From: Paenibacillus sp. HB172176
GTDB lineage: Bacteria > Bacillota > Bacilli > Paenibacillales > Paenibacillaceae
Direction of reading: 5' to 3'
DNA: 64,000 bases
Assembly (NCBI RefSeq): GCF_011947265.1
Contig: NZ_JAATHD010000001.1
Span: forward strand, 124,001 to 188,000
Shown: piece after piece, positions 34,726 through 43,313 of the stretch
How positions within the stretch are numbered: the first letter of the stretch is position 1
How the letters are laid out: each line of letters begins with the position of its first letter
Made by a program: the position numbers and the translations under genes
Notes under the pieces: model-generated
What the model was told of the DNA's origin: nothing
Database searches by the model: none
What the model saw: only the letters and a program-made list of their open reading frames with translations

Positions 34726-35721
34726 TTATTCCGGGATGTAGATAATATCGCTGACACCGCGCTCCTGTCCTTTCCCCTGGGGATTATTGACGACTCTTCC
34801 ATTGAAATACATCGTAGATGAACCTCCGCCGTCCAGGTTATAGGCTTCTGTCGCTCCCAAATCAACGAAGAGCTGAGAAAATTCAGTCAACGTCATGCCG
34901 CGGCTGTAACCGGTATCGCGTCCGTCCACGACGACGAATACATAATGATTCGGAGCGATCATGCCAATGCCCGTTCTGGGATTCGCGGCTTGAATGGACC
35001 GATTGCCGAAATTCGTGTCTATGGTGACTTTGCCGGTATAGGTGATTGCCTCTCCGTCCTGCACGAGCGCGGGGCCGAAAGAAAATGTGTTCGTCACGCC
35101 TGCCGCAATCAAATCAGATGTCGATTCCGTGTTCTCGTCATAGCTTCGCATCGTTCCGTCCTCGAAGGCAGCGAATCCCTCGCGAGCGGGTTCATCCCGG
35201 TAGACGGTGCCGTTCCGTACGACAACCCCGTCATCGCGGAAGCCGTAATAATCGCCATTGATGGCGAAAATCGCGTTATTGTTCTCGGCGATCGTCGAAG
35301 TGTCTTGCGTAATGTTCGTGCCGAAGGCGTTCTTGGCGAAGGCGGTGAGCAGGCTGGAGGCATCCTTCACCGTCACATCGGCGACAAAATAAGTAATCGT
35401 ATCCTCTCCGGAGCCAGTCTGTTCCTTCTGGATGCTGATCGTCGCGTCCTCGCTCTTGTAATTCCAATCATCGGCGACAGCTTGACTATCGCTTCCGGCA
35501 TCCTCCGATTGGTTGTCAGCACCCGCGCTTCCGCCGTCAGCCTCATTAACGGTAGAATCGGAAATCGAATCGTCTGACTTGTCGAGTGAGGGACTGGCGA
35601 CAACCACCTCGACATGCTCGATCAGGTAGCGGTCGGCGAGCTTGTAGAGGACGGCGCCTATCAAAGCCAGGACAATGAAGGCTGCAAGGAATATTTTCTT
35701 CTTGCGGCTTAGTGATTGCAT
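34726..35721 (-). CDS. membrane-anchored phosphodiester glycosidase-family protein
   Basis: 331 residues from the ATG at 35721 (AAGGAGAG seven bases upstream). A basic MQSLSRKKK start and one membrane helix (about 10-28) anchor it outside the cell. An Asp/Ser-rich linker (about 50-90) precedes a NAGPA domain (PF09992) with INGDYYGFRD, VVVDGRDTGYSRGMTL and the hallmark NLDGGGSSTMYFNG near 290. Relatives remove N-acetylglucosamine from phosphodiesters or act on wall polymers. With the adjacent GT2 gene this suggests envelope glycopolymer modification. Confidence 0.88.
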   Translation of the reverse strand: MQSLSRKKKIFLAAFIVLALIGAVLYKLADRYLIEHVEVVVASPSLDKSDDSISDSTVNEADGGSAGADNQSEDAGSDSQAVADDWNYKSEDATISIQKEQTGSGEDTITYFVADVTVKDASSLLTAFAKNAFGTNITQDTSTIAENNNAIFAINGDYYGFRDDGVVVRNGTVYRDEPAREGFAAFEDGTMRSYDENTESTSDLIAAGVTNTFSFGPALVQDGEAITYTGKVTIDTNFGNRSIQAANPRTGIGMIAPNHYVFVVVDGRDTGYSRGMTLTEFSQLFVDLGATEAYNLDGGGSSTMYFNGRVVNNPQGKGQERGVSDIIYIPE

Positions 35722-35910
35722 GGACTTCTCTCCTTGCTTAAACAATTTGTATGGCTGTTTTGCGATAGGCTTATTGTCGCTTGGTGAAATGAAATCGATA
35801 TGAAAGTTATCTGAAAGTGTGCTGAATGGCAAGAAGCCTCGTTCCAAATGAATTCCAATAGAGATGTGTTAGAATAAGAGCCATAAGATTGCGGTTAGAG
35901 GTGGGGGACG

Positions 35911-36597
35911 ATGAGATTATTGGTAGTGGAGGATGACCGGCATCTTCGCGAAGCGATCGTGGACGTGTTGGAGGATGAAGGCTATGAGACGGATTCGGAG
36001 GGTAATGGAGCGGACGGCTTACAGCAAGCGCAAGCGGAAATCTACGATTTGATCATTCTGGACATTATGCTTCCCGGTATGGACGGCATTTCGTTGCTTC
36101 GCAGCTTAAGGAAGGGGGGCAATGTGTCGCCGGTCATCTTTTTGACGGCGATGGATGAGGTCGCCTCCAGAATCAGCGGGTTGGACGCCGGCGGCGATGA
36201 TTATCTCGTCAAACCGTTTGCGGTGGGCGAGTTGCTCGCGCGGGTCCGCGCATTGCTGAGGCGCAGCAAAGGCATTAATCCGGAAGGAGAGCTCGTATGC
36301 GGCGAAGTGGTCGTGCCCATTCAGGAGCATGAGGCTTACTGCAAGGGGCAGCCGCTTCATCTGACTGTGAAGGAGTATGAGTTGCTCCGTTATTTGATCG
36401 AGAATCAAGGCCGCATTCTGCAGCGGGAGCAGCTCTATGTCAGGGTGTGGGGACTTGATTCCGACGCGAGCGAATCCTCGGTGGATCTCTATGTCCATTA
36501 TTTGCGCAAGAAGCTGGCTCCTTATGGGTGCGACGGCTATATTCGAACGATTCGCGGCGTCGGATACAAGGTGTCGGCGGAGCATGTCGATGTTTAG
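35911..36597 (+). CDS. OmpR-family response regulator
   Basis: 228 residues. The receiver has acidic pair VVEDD, phosphoacceptor LIILDIMLPGMDG (Asp about 51) and LVKPF. The OmpR winged helix occupies 130-228 (HLTVKEYELLRYLIENQGRI and the SSVDLYVHYLRKKL recognition helix). It overlaps the kinase gene by 8 bases. It might control the downstream redox operon or the divergent phosphodiester glycosidase genes; neither is proven. Confidence 0.93.
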   Translation: MRLLVVEDDRHLREAIVDVLEDEGYETDSEGNGADGLQQAQAEIYDLIILDIMLPGMDGISLLRSLRKGGNVSPVIFLTAMDEVASRISGLDAGGDDYLVKPFAVGELLARVRALLRRSKGINPEGELVCGEVVVPIQEHEAYCKGQPLHLTVKEYELLRYLIENQGRILQREQLYVRVWGLDSDASESSVDLYVHYLRKKLAPYGCDGYIRTIRGVGYKVSAEHVDV

Positions 36598-37798
36598 ACG
36601 GACGCGGCTCCGCCTTGTGCTGTTGAACGCCGTCGTCTTCTTCGTCTTGTTCAATGCTTTCGGCGTAACGATCTACCTCTATACACAACATCGCTTATAC
36701 GAGGATGCGGATCGAAAGCTTGATACGGATATGCAAAATTTGCTTTACCGCGGCAATCATGAATGGATGGAGCATCGCGAGCGGAATGGAAGCGACCTGA
36801 TTCTATGGGATCGCGGCGGTAAAGCGTCAGCCCAGCTTCCCGATGTGCTGTTCGACTCGGACGAGCTTGAGAAGCTTTCGGCAGTCGTTGACAAACCAGG
36901 CTGCGTAACCGTTGAATTGAATGGTTCCACTTACCGTTCTTCATCGAAGAGCGTCGGCAACGGCGTTGTGCAATTGCTCTATAATCTGGATGCGGAACGA
37001 TCGGTGCTGCGCAATTTGCTGATCATCCTGCTGTTATGTCTCGCGGGGAGTCTTATTCTTGCTGTGCTGGCGGGCTTCTTGCTCGCGGGAAGGGCTTTGG
37101 TGCCGATCCAGAGGGCATGGGACAAGCAGCAGCAATTCGTCTCTGACGCCTCGCATGAGCTAAGGACGCCGCTTGCGGTTATGCGGATTCATCTGGAGCG
37201 GTTCTTGCGCAATCCGGATCGTACGATCGAGAAAGAGAGCAAGAAGGTGGCGGTCATGCTTGACGAGACAGAACGGATGAGCCGTCTGGTGGCGAATCTG
37301 CTCACGCTTGCCCGCTCGGACACGCATGAGCTGCAATTAATGAAGGAAGATGTGAATTTAACCGAATGCATAGGTCGCATTACGGAATCGGCTGAGGGCT
37401 TGGCCGCGGCCAAGGGTTTAAGAGTCGAGGTGAGCGCTGAAGAAGAGTTGAAGCTGCAGGCGGATCGAGAGCGAATCAATCAATTGTTGCTAATCTTGCT
37501 GGATAATGCGATTCGGTATACGAGCGAAGGGGAGATTTCGTTGAGCGCGGAACGCAGAGGCCAGTCGATCAGGCTCTCCGTATCCGATACGGGAATCGGG
37601 ATGAACGGAGAGGAGATGCCGCGGATCTTCGATCGCTTCTACCGCGCGGACAAAATGCGCAGTCGATCCGACGGGGGCGTAGGCCTCGGGCTTTCCATCG
37701 CGAAGTGGATTGTGGAAGCTCATGGCGGCGCGATTTCCGTGGAGAGCGAGCCGGGGAAGGGCTCGACCTTCCACGTCATGCTGCCTGTTTCTTCCTGA
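36590..37798 (+). CDS. sensor histidine kinase, OmpR-partner type
   Basis: 402 residues from the ATG at 36590 (GGAG seven bases upstream, inside the regulator gene). Two membrane helices (about 8-28 and 143-165) flank a roughly 110-residue extracellular domain. There is no clear HAMP domain. HisKA has SDASHELRTPLAVM (His about 188). The ATPase has LLDNAIRYTSEG, SDTGIGM and GGVGLGLSIAKWI. It forms a two-component system with the preceding gene. Confidence 0.92.
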   Translation: MFRRTRLRLVLLNAVVFFVLFNAFGVTIYLYTQHRLYEDADRKLDTDMQNLLYRGNHEWMEHRERNGSDLILWDRGGKASAQLPDVLFDSDELEKLSAVVDKPGCVTVELNGSTYRSSSKSVGNGVVQLLYNLDAERSVLRNLLIILLLCLAGSLILAVLAGFLLAGRALVPIQRAWDKQQQFVSDASHELRTPLAVMRIHLERFLRNPDRTIEKESKKVAVMLDETERMSRLVANLLTLARSDTHELQLMKEDVNLTECIGRITESAEGLAAAKGLRVEVSAEEELKLQADRERINQLLLILLDNAIRYTSEGEISLSAERRGQSIRLSVSDTGIGMNGEEMPRIFDRFYRADKMRSRSDGGVGLGLSIAKWIVEAHGGAISVESEPGKGSTFHVMLPVSS

Positions 37799-37808
37799 AT
37801 GTCCGTCA

Positions 37809-37876
37809 CGATCAGACAACGTCTCAGCAGCGCTGCTGCTCGTTCTTCTCGATCAGGCAACGTATCAATGGCGCTG
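37809..37876. repeat. 27-bp imperfect direct repeat after the kinase gene
   Basis: Copies at 37809-37835 and 37850-37876 (period 41) share 22 of 27 bases, both beginning CGATCAG and ending GCGCTG. It starts 10 bases after the stop codon. Confidence 0.75.
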
Positions 37877-37915
37877 ATCCGCGCTGACCGTTATAAGGCT
37901 TTGTCAATAATGAGG

Positions 37916-37964
37916 GCTGTCTTGAGGTTGTTTTTCTTCAACCTTTCAGGACAGCTTTTTTTTT
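37916..37964 (+). terminator. strong rho-independent terminator
   Basis: GCTGTC-T-TGA-GGTTG and CAACC-TTTCA-GGACAGC arms with a T-rich loop are followed by nine T. It separates the two-component system from the redox operon. Confidence 0.88.
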
Positions 37965-38057
37965 CTCCAATAAAAAACCAATCTTGATTTGTTTTAATGG
38001 ATTTCAAGGGGAAGAAAACAAGGCAATTCCTCGAATTCGTACATTGAGGTGATAACT

Positions 38058-38471
38058 GTGAAGCCAACCAAAAAATCAAAATGGAATAAAAAAACGAAAT
38101 GGACAAAATGGCAGATTGGCGCGGGGAGCGCTTTGCTGATCGCGTTGTTCTTCTCTCAGGTGAAGAGCAGCGATGCCTTTCAAGCCGCAACGGAAGGTGT
38201 TGCGGGCAATGATCAACCGCTGCCGGATCAGGAAAGCTCGCAATCCTACAACGATGATGAGCATGCCGATGCACCAAGCTTTGACGGCGAGGGCTTCACG
38301 GAACGGAGATCGCATGGAAGAGGGCGGCAGATGGAGCAAGGCTCCGAGGGTAGTCAATCGCAGGGCTCTGGCGGCAGTCAGTCTCAAGGATCCGGCGGTA
38401 GCCAGATGGCTCCCGAAGCGGGCGGAAACGGTTCCGGATCGAGCAGCCACTCCTCATCAGGCCGTTCTTAG
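38058..38471 (+). CDS. membrane-anchored Ser/Gly/Gln-rich small protein
   Basis: 137 residues from the GTG at 38058 (GAGGTGAT upstream). A strongly basic N-terminus (Lys/Trp-rich, MKPTKKSKWNKK) and one membrane helix (about 22-38) lead to an acidic extracellular stretch and a low-complexity tail with two copies of the octapeptide SQSQGSGG, ending in a Ser-rich run. Not a recognised domain. It heads the ApbE/ferric-reductase-like operon, so a role in membrane redox is guessed from context only. No FMN-binding acceptor motif is visible. Confidence 0.7.
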   Translation: MKPTKKSKWNKKTKWTKWQIGAGSALLIALFFSQVKSSDAFQAATEGVAGNDQPLPDQESSQSYNDDEHADAPSFDGEGFTERRSHGRGRQMEQGSEGSQSQGSGGSQSQGSGGSQMAPEAGGNGSGSSSHSSSGRS

Positions 38472-38479
38472 AGGGCAGA

Positions 38480-39481
38480 ATGATGAACAATCACATTCAA
38501 TTTCGCGCGATGAATACGGATATATCGGCTATATTTCCCGCTATCGAGGAGAAACGCCTGGACAGCGTGCTGCGGGCGGCGAAGCAATTCTTCGAACGAT
38601 CGGAGATTCAATTCAGCAGATTTCGGAAAACCAGCGAGCTATGCGATTTGAACCGAAAGGCCGGCAGCTTGTCCTTGATCAGCGATGACATGGCTGAAGT
38701 ACTGGAGCTTGCGGAGCATTATTATGAGATGACAGAAGGCTGGTTCGATATTACGATTCTGAATGCGCTCGAAGCCGAAGGATACGATCAGACGTTTGAG
38801 CGACTGGCGTCGACATCGGCCAATGCGATTCAAGACAACGATGATAGCGATAGCGGCCGATCGGAAGCGACGCGCTCGACTCTTCATCTTTTCGCAGAAG
38901 ATAACTGCCGGGAGACAAGCCCGAGCCTCTACCCGCTGAAGCTGAATCGCAGAATGCGATCCATGCAAATGCCGGAGGATTGCTCGATCGATCTGGGCGG
39001 ACTCGTGAAGAGCTGGACGGTGAAGCGCTTGGCCGCGTATTTGCGCCGGGATTGGGGTGTGGCTCGAGGATTGATTAATGCGGGAGGCGATCTCATGGCA
39101 TGGGGCGGCTATGGCGATGACGAGCCTTGGCGTGTTGGCTACGAGGATCCTTGGAATCCCGAGATGGAATTTGGGCAGGCGTCATTCCGCAACGGGGCCA
39201 TGGCTACATCAAGCACGCTTGGCAGACGCTGGGCGACGGACGAGGGCGTGAAGCATCATCTGATTAATCCGCGAACGCGGTCATCCGGACAAAGCGATGT
39301 GGCGCAATGCACCGTAATCGGAGCCGACCCGGTAATATGCGAAGTGTGGGCGAAGACATTATGTCTCTGCGGCGGCGAGGCAGGAGCGGAGTTGCTCCTG
39401 AGGAATGCTCCTGATTACGAAGCGCAATTATTTACAAAATCGAAAGAAATGATTTGGTTGAGGAGGGCTGAATATGTTTGA
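38480..39481 (+). CDS. apbE: FAD:protein FMN transferase
   Basis: 333 residues without a signal peptide. ApbE family features are AMNTDIS near the start, CSIDLGGLVKSWTVKR, GLINAGGDLMAWG near residue 195, MATSSTLGRRW near 240 and HHLINPRT near 257. ApbE attaches FMN through phosphoester bonds to Thr/Ser of flavoproteins. Residues about 110-155 are an acidic, Ser-rich insertion. It overlaps the next gene by 8 bases. The small protein upstream lacks a recognisable FMN-acceptor motif, so the target may be elsewhere. Confidence 0.88.
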   Translation: MMNNHIQFRAMNTDISAIFPAIEEKRLDSVLRAAKQFFERSEIQFSRFRKTSELCDLNRKAGSLSLISDDMAEVLELAEHYYEMTEGWFDITILNALEAEGYDQTFERLASTSANAIQDNDDSDSGRSEATRSTLHLFAEDNCRETSPSLYPLKLNRRMRSMQMPEDCSIDLGGLVKSWTVKRLAAYLRRDWGVARGLINAGGDLMAWGGYGDDEPWRVGYEDPWNPEMEFGQASFRNGAMATSSTLGRRWATDEGVKHHLINPRTRSSGQSDVAQCTVIGADPVICEVWAKTLCLCGGEAGAELLLRNAPDYEAQLFTKSKEMIWLRRAEYV

Positions 39482-40061
39482 TTGGGTTATGGAGTGGCCG
39501 ACGTGGTCGATAATTAGAGTGCTGGGCATCGTTTCCTATCTCTTGTTGGCGCTGGGTATGGCGCTTGGCATTACTTACAGCTACCGCTTCTGGACAAAGC
39601 CGCAGAAGCTGATGGTATACCGATGGCATTATCGATTGACGATCAGCGGGACGGCAATCGGCTTGCTGCACGGTGTTTTCCTCTACATTGACTCGTATAT
39701 GCCGTTTTCGTGGAGGGAAATATTCGTGCCCTTCACGGCGAATGAGCATCCAGTATTGAACGGGATAGGCACAATTAGCGTATACGGAATGCTGCTGCTG
39801 ATTTTAAGCACGGATCTTCGCAACAAATTGAACAAGGCGCTGTGGCTGGGCATTCATCTGCTTTCCTATCCCATATTCGTGTTATCTCTCATTCATGGGT
39901 TCTTTCTCGGGACGGACAGCAAGGCGGAGGGCATTCAATACATGTACGGGGGCACGGTGGTTGTCATTATCGTTCTTACTGCTTTGAGCTTCCTGCTGAA
40001 AGGAAATAAGGTGAAGAGTGCCAGACGAGTTGAAATCGTGGAAAGGGAAGTAAGGCAGTAG
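39474..40061 (+). CDS. ferric-reductase-like transmembrane protein
   Basis: 195 residues, six hydrophobic segments, start preceded by GAGGAGGG inside apbE. Histidines that could bind haem occur in WHYRLTISG, GLLHGVFLY, LGIHLLSYP and LIHGFFLG, pairwise spaced as in ferric-reductase/cytochrome b domains (PF01794-like). It would carry electrons across the membrane, probably in concert with a covalently flavinylated partner made by ApbE. Confidence 0.82.
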   Translation: MFDWVMEWPTWSIIRVLGIVSYLLLALGMALGITYSYRFWTKPQKLMVYRWHYRLTISGTAIGLLHGVFLYIDSYMPFSWREIFVPFTANEHPVLNGIGTISVYGMLLLILSTDLRNKLNKALWLGIHLLSYPIFVLSLIHGFFLGTDSKAEGIQYMYGGTVVVIIVLTALSFLLKGNKVKSARRVEIVEREVRQ

Positions 40062-40112
40062 GGGTTGATCGGATGAATAAAATAGAACCGGCAGAGAATT
40101 GCTGAAACTGGA

Positions 40113-40156
40113 GAGGGTGCCCCGTATGTCATTTCAAATGACTGCAGAGCACCCTC
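40113..40156. other. nested stem-loop, possible bidirectional terminator
   Basis: Outer GAGGGTGC / GCACCCTC and inner GTCATTT / AAATGAC arms. It lies between convergent genes, but no T-run is present on either strand, so intrinsic termination is uncertain. Confidence 0.55.
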
Positions 40157-40176
40157 AAGTTGGTTGTCGCCTCATA

Positions 40177-40347
40177 TTATTTGACGATTCCTTTCATGAT
40201 CCGAGCTGTTTGCAAGACCATCTGCGTCCAGAAGCCGAGCTTGCGCTTCCTGCTATCCTGAGCGAACTCTCCTCTGCGGTCTCGCTTGCTCCACTCGCGT
40301 TCTCTCTCTTCACGCATTTGCTGCATCACATAATGATCATCATACAT
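40177..40347 (-). CDS. small charged hypothetical protein
   Basis: 56 residues from the ATG at 40347 (AAGGAG nine bases upstream). Composition is highly charged: YVMQQMREEREREWSKRDRR, then a basic segment and a short amphipathic end (WTQMVLQTARIMKGIVK). No family recognised. It is divergent from the SgrR-type gene. Longer versions of the frame run into that gene and are unsupported. Confidence 0.55.
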   Translation of the reverse strand: MYDDHYVMQQMREEREREWSKRDRRGEFAQDSRKRKLGFWTQMVLQTARIMKGIVK

Positions 40348-40466
40348 GGTATTCATCTCCTTCTGTTCTCTTCCTTTATTATGCAGGGGAGAAAAGAGGA
40401 TGAAAAGTGTATAATTCATTATAATCATTTCCCCTTTTAAAGAGGAGGGATATTGGAGGTGCGGAC

Positions 40467-42254
40467 ATGTTGAGCGATGAGCGATACCTGGCTCTCTATA
40501 CGCGATTTGCCGAAGGCGAAGGAATTGATCTACCGATTGAGGTGACGCTGGAGCAGCTTGCGGAGGCGCTCTATTGCACCCAGCGGAATGTGAAGCTGAT
40601 TCTGAGAAAGCTGGCAGAAGAGGGCGATATTCATTGGCAAGCCGGCCTGGGCCGAGGCAATCGATCCAGGCTGACATTCCTTGTCGCCAAGGAGAAAAAG
40701 CTGTTGGATATGGCGCAGCAGCATGCCCTCAAAGGAGAATATCAGTCGGCGTTCGAGCTTATCGGCCGCTATGGAGAGGGAACCTCCGCCCGTCAGCATT
40801 TCGTGGAATGGATGAACGGGCAATTCGGCTATCGCACGGTCAATATTAACGATATGGAAGCGGATGTGCTCCGGCTTCCCGTCTATCGGCCGATTCTCAC
40901 CTTGGACCCGAAGGAGATCTATTATGCTTTCAGCGCCCATATGGTAAAGCAAATCTTTGATGGCCTCGTGCAATATGACCGGGAAACGCAGAGAGTCGTG
41001 CCGTCGCTTGCCCATGCATGGGAAGTGAATGATACGGGCATGGAATGGAGTTTCCATCTGCGCAGAGGCGTGCTCTTCCACCATGGCAGGGAGCTTGAAG
41101 CGGAGGATGTGCTGTATACATTCGAAAGGCTGCGAGGCAGCGCGGCATCGGGCTGGTTCGTCCGTCTGGTGGATCGCGTGGAGAAGCATGGTGCGAGGAC
41201 GGTTGTTTTCCGATTGAAGCAGCCGAATTGGCTGTTCTTGCGATTTTTTTGTTCATCGGGTCTGGCGATCGTTCCTCATGAACTTGTCGAGCAGGATGAA
41301 CACTTCTGGAGCCATCCGATTGGAACGGGGCCGTTCCGCTTTGTAGAGTGGTCCCAGAATCAATTCGTAATGGAGGCTAATCCTCATTATTTTCAAGGCA
41401 GGGCGCATCTGGACGGCGTTGTCATCGTCATGATGCCGGAGGATACGGCCATCTATTCGAAAACCTGGGAGCAACTGTTGGTTGATCACGATATGAAGGA
41501 GTTTTCGCTGGAGCAGGGCTGGCAGAAGATCGAATATGTATGCAAAGGCTGCAGTCTTCTAACCTGGAACCTGGGCAAGAGCGGACCTCAGCAGTCGGCC
41601 GCGTTCAGGAAGGCTGTCGATCTGCTGATTGATCGTGCGAGAATGATCAAGGAACTCGGCGAGGATCGCATCTTTCCCGCTAGAGGATTTTACCCTGATC
41701 AGCGCTCTCGGAATTATGAAGCGGATCGCGATGTTGAATCGGCTTTAGCGCTGCTTGCCGAATCCGGCTATAATGGCGAGCCCGTCAAGATTATCACTTA
41801 CGGCATTCACGAGCATGACGCCAGGTGGCTGCAGAGGGAGCTTGCCGTTTATGGCATTGTGATCGAGCTGAATATTGAAACCTGGCTGACAATCAGGGAG
41901 CTTGAAGCGGTGCGGAGCTCCGACTGCATTCTGTACTGCGTTGTCTTCGCGGAGGATGAGGTCTGCATGATCGAGCTGTTCGAGCAAAGCGGCAACTTCC
42001 TGCGCGAGCATCTCGATCCCGGCTTGCTTGGCTGGGTGAAGGAGAGGATCGGCACCGCGCTGGGCTGTAAAGGGGAAGAGGATCGATGGCGGTATTTGAT
42101 GGAAATCGAGAACAAGCTTCGCGATGAATGCCATGTTAGCTTTCTGCTGCATAAGAAGCTGAACACTTTCTATAACCCTAATATCAGGGGCGTCGGCATG
42201 AATTCGCTTGGTTGGATCGACTTCAAGGATATCTGGCTGGAGGCCAAAACTTAA
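40467..42254 (+). CDS. SgrR-type regulator with solute-binding domain
   Basis: 595 residues. The N-terminal winged helix (about 1-110; TLEQLAEALYCTQRNVKLIL as recognition region) is followed by a family-5 extracellular solute-binding fold used intracellularly (YYAFSAHMVKQIFDGLVQYD, PSLAHAWEVNDTGMEWSFHL, GTGPFRF). SgrR-like proteins sense a small ligand and control transport or sugar-stress genes. The start has a weak GGAGGT 12 bases upstream. The 3' end is tandemly duplicated. Confidence 0.88.
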   Translation: MLSDERYLALYTRFAEGEGIDLPIEVTLEQLAEALYCTQRNVKLILRKLAEEGDIHWQAGLGRGNRSRLTFLVAKEKKLLDMAQQHALKGEYQSAFELIGRYGEGTSARQHFVEWMNGQFGYRTVNINDMEADVLRLPVYRPILTLDPKEIYYAFSAHMVKQIFDGLVQYDRETQRVVPSLAHAWEVNDTGMEWSFHLRRGVLFHHGRELEAEDVLYTFERLRGSAASGWFVRLVDRVEKHGARTVVFRLKQPNWLFLRFFCSSGLAIVPHELVEQDEHFWSHPIGTGPFRFVEWSQNQFVMEANPHYFQGRAHLDGVVIVMMPEDTAIYSKTWEQLLVDHDMKEFSLEQGWQKIEYVCKGCSLLTWNLGKSGPQQSAAFRKAVDLLIDRARMIKELGEDRIFPARGFYPDQRSRNYEADRDVESALALLAESGYNGEPVKIITYGIHEHDARWLQRELAVYGIVIELNIETWLTIRELEAVRSSDCILYCVVFAEDEVCMIELFEQSGNFLREHLDPGLLGWVKERIGTALGCKGEEDRWRYLMEIENKLRDECHVSFLLHKKLNTFYNPNIRGVGMNSLGWIDFKDIWLEAKT

Positions 42255-42322
42255 TTGTCGTCGGTCCAGTGGTGGCTGTTGGAGGCTAAATTGTAATTGT
42301 TTCGCGGTCCAGTGGCGGCTGC
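42238..42322. repeat. 42-43 bp tandem duplication of the gene 3' end
   Basis: Units 42238-42279 and 42280-42322 both begin TGGAGGC and contain GGTCCAGTGG. The first contains the last codons (LEAKT) and stop of the SgrR-type gene; the second reads LEAKL plus stop. Part of a third unit starts at 42323. Confidence 0.8.
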
Positions 42323-42428
42323 TGGAGTGTGACGGCGTGTTGTTTTGCGAAGAGTGAGCGAACCAGCGATGGTTCGCTTTATTTTGCATTATAGCGATTA
42401 ATTTTGGAGGTGGGCCTCTTCCATCTAG

Positions 42429-42648
42429 CGTAGGTGACCAGCATTGGAGCGCGCTGCGGGTCAGTTTTCACTCTGCAGCGTAGGTGACCAGCATTGGAGT
42501 GCGCTGTGTGTCCGCTTTTCACTCTGCAACGTAGGTGAGCAGCGTTGGAGTGCGCTGTGTGTCCGCTTTTCAGTCTGCAGCGTTGGCGACCAGCGTTGGA
42601 GTGCGTTGTGTGTCCGCTTTTCACTCTGCAACGTAGGTGACCAGCTTT
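42429..42648. repeat. 51-bp tandem repeat, about 4.3 copies
   Basis: Units start at 42429 (50 bp), 42479, 42530 and 42581 (51 bp each), with a partial copy from 42632. Each begins CGTAGGTGACCAGC or a close variant and ends TTCACTCTGCA plus one base. Adjacent copies are about 90 percent identical. Units are contiguous, without spacers. Confidence 0.92.
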
Positions 42649-42845
42649 ACAGCTTCCAAAACAGCACGTTCCGCGCTTATGCGCTGATTACCTTTGACAA
42701 GGACGCCGTTAGGCATCTTTCTCAATTTTGTTATCGCAACGGACCGTAGATGCACTATTTCGTCAATATGAGCCGTTTTTATGATTTCGCGGACAGAGAT
42801 GACATTATTTTCGAAAAAGCGGCGTTTTTATTGGATTTTTGAGGA

Positions 42846-42965
42846 AATAGCGTCTCCAGTGTCCGCCAAAGTGAATAAACTCCGTATTTTTCTCTAATAG
42901 CGTCTCCTATGTCCTCTCACGCATAAAGTCGGATTTTATTATCTAATCGCGTCAATTGTATGTAA
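42846..42965. repeat. AATAGCGTCTCC dispersed repeat copies
   Basis: AATAGCGTCTCC followed by ATGTCC or GTGTCC occurs at 42846-42866 and 42897-42917, with a weaker relative near 42941. The 42650-43055 stretch is otherwise AT-rich with no gene. Confidence 0.6.
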
Positions 42966-43055
42966 CATAATAGTTAAATGTAACCGAAATCACAAAATGT
43001 TGTGCGTTTACATTATAAAAATAACACTAACAATCATAAAATCACATAATATTTG

Positions 43056-43083
43056 TTGACTAAATAACAAATGACGTTATAAT
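43056..43083 (+). promoter_or_regulatory. sigma-A promoter of the catabolic operon
   Basis: TTGACT (43056-43061), 16-base spacer and TATAAT (43078-43083). It predicts transcription from about 43090 and a leader of roughly 220 bases before the CocE-type gene. Confidence 0.75.
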
Positions 43084-43086
43084 AAG

Positions 43087-43141
43087 TGACATAAGCAAGG
43101 TGGTCTAGCACTAGCGCTTCACTCCTGTTTATGAGATGTCA
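43087..43141 (+). other. structured 5' leader element
   Basis: TGACAT/ATGTCA outer arms enclose CATAAGCAAGG / CCTGTTTATG arms, with further CTAG and AGCGCT self-complementarity inside. It begins at the predicted transcript start of the nine-gene operon. It matches no riboswitch class that I recognise. Confidence 0.5.
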
Positions 43142-43230
43142 GAAGGATTGATGAATTGCTCTAGTACTTTTAAGTCCGAATCAGAGTAAGTGATGGTAAA
43201 TGTACAGTGGTTTTAAAATTCTGAATATTA

Positions 43231-43290
43231 AGTCTATTTAATGCTTATTTAGTCTATTCAATGCTTATTGAGTCAATTAAATGCTTGGAA
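43231..43290. repeat. three 20-bp tandem repeats in the operon leader
   Basis: Units at 43231, 43251 and 43271 each begin AGTC and contain AATGCTT; they lie just before the ribosome site of the CocE-type gene. Confidence 0.8.
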
Positions 43291-43313
43291 ATAATGACGA
43301 AGAGGGTGCATGC

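Noticed and set aside
42379..42624. Minus-strand gene encoding 17-residue repeats
   Set aside because: The open frame follows from a 51-bp unit divisible by three; no ribosome site, and both strands are equally open.
42429..42648. CRISPR-like array
   Set aside because: Units are contiguous and diverge across their whole length; there are no constant repeats separated by unique spacers and no cas genes.
43087..43141. Known riboswitch (guanidine, purine, TPP) in the catabolic operon leader
   Set aside because: Core consensus motifs of these classes could not be found; kept only as an unclassified structured leader.
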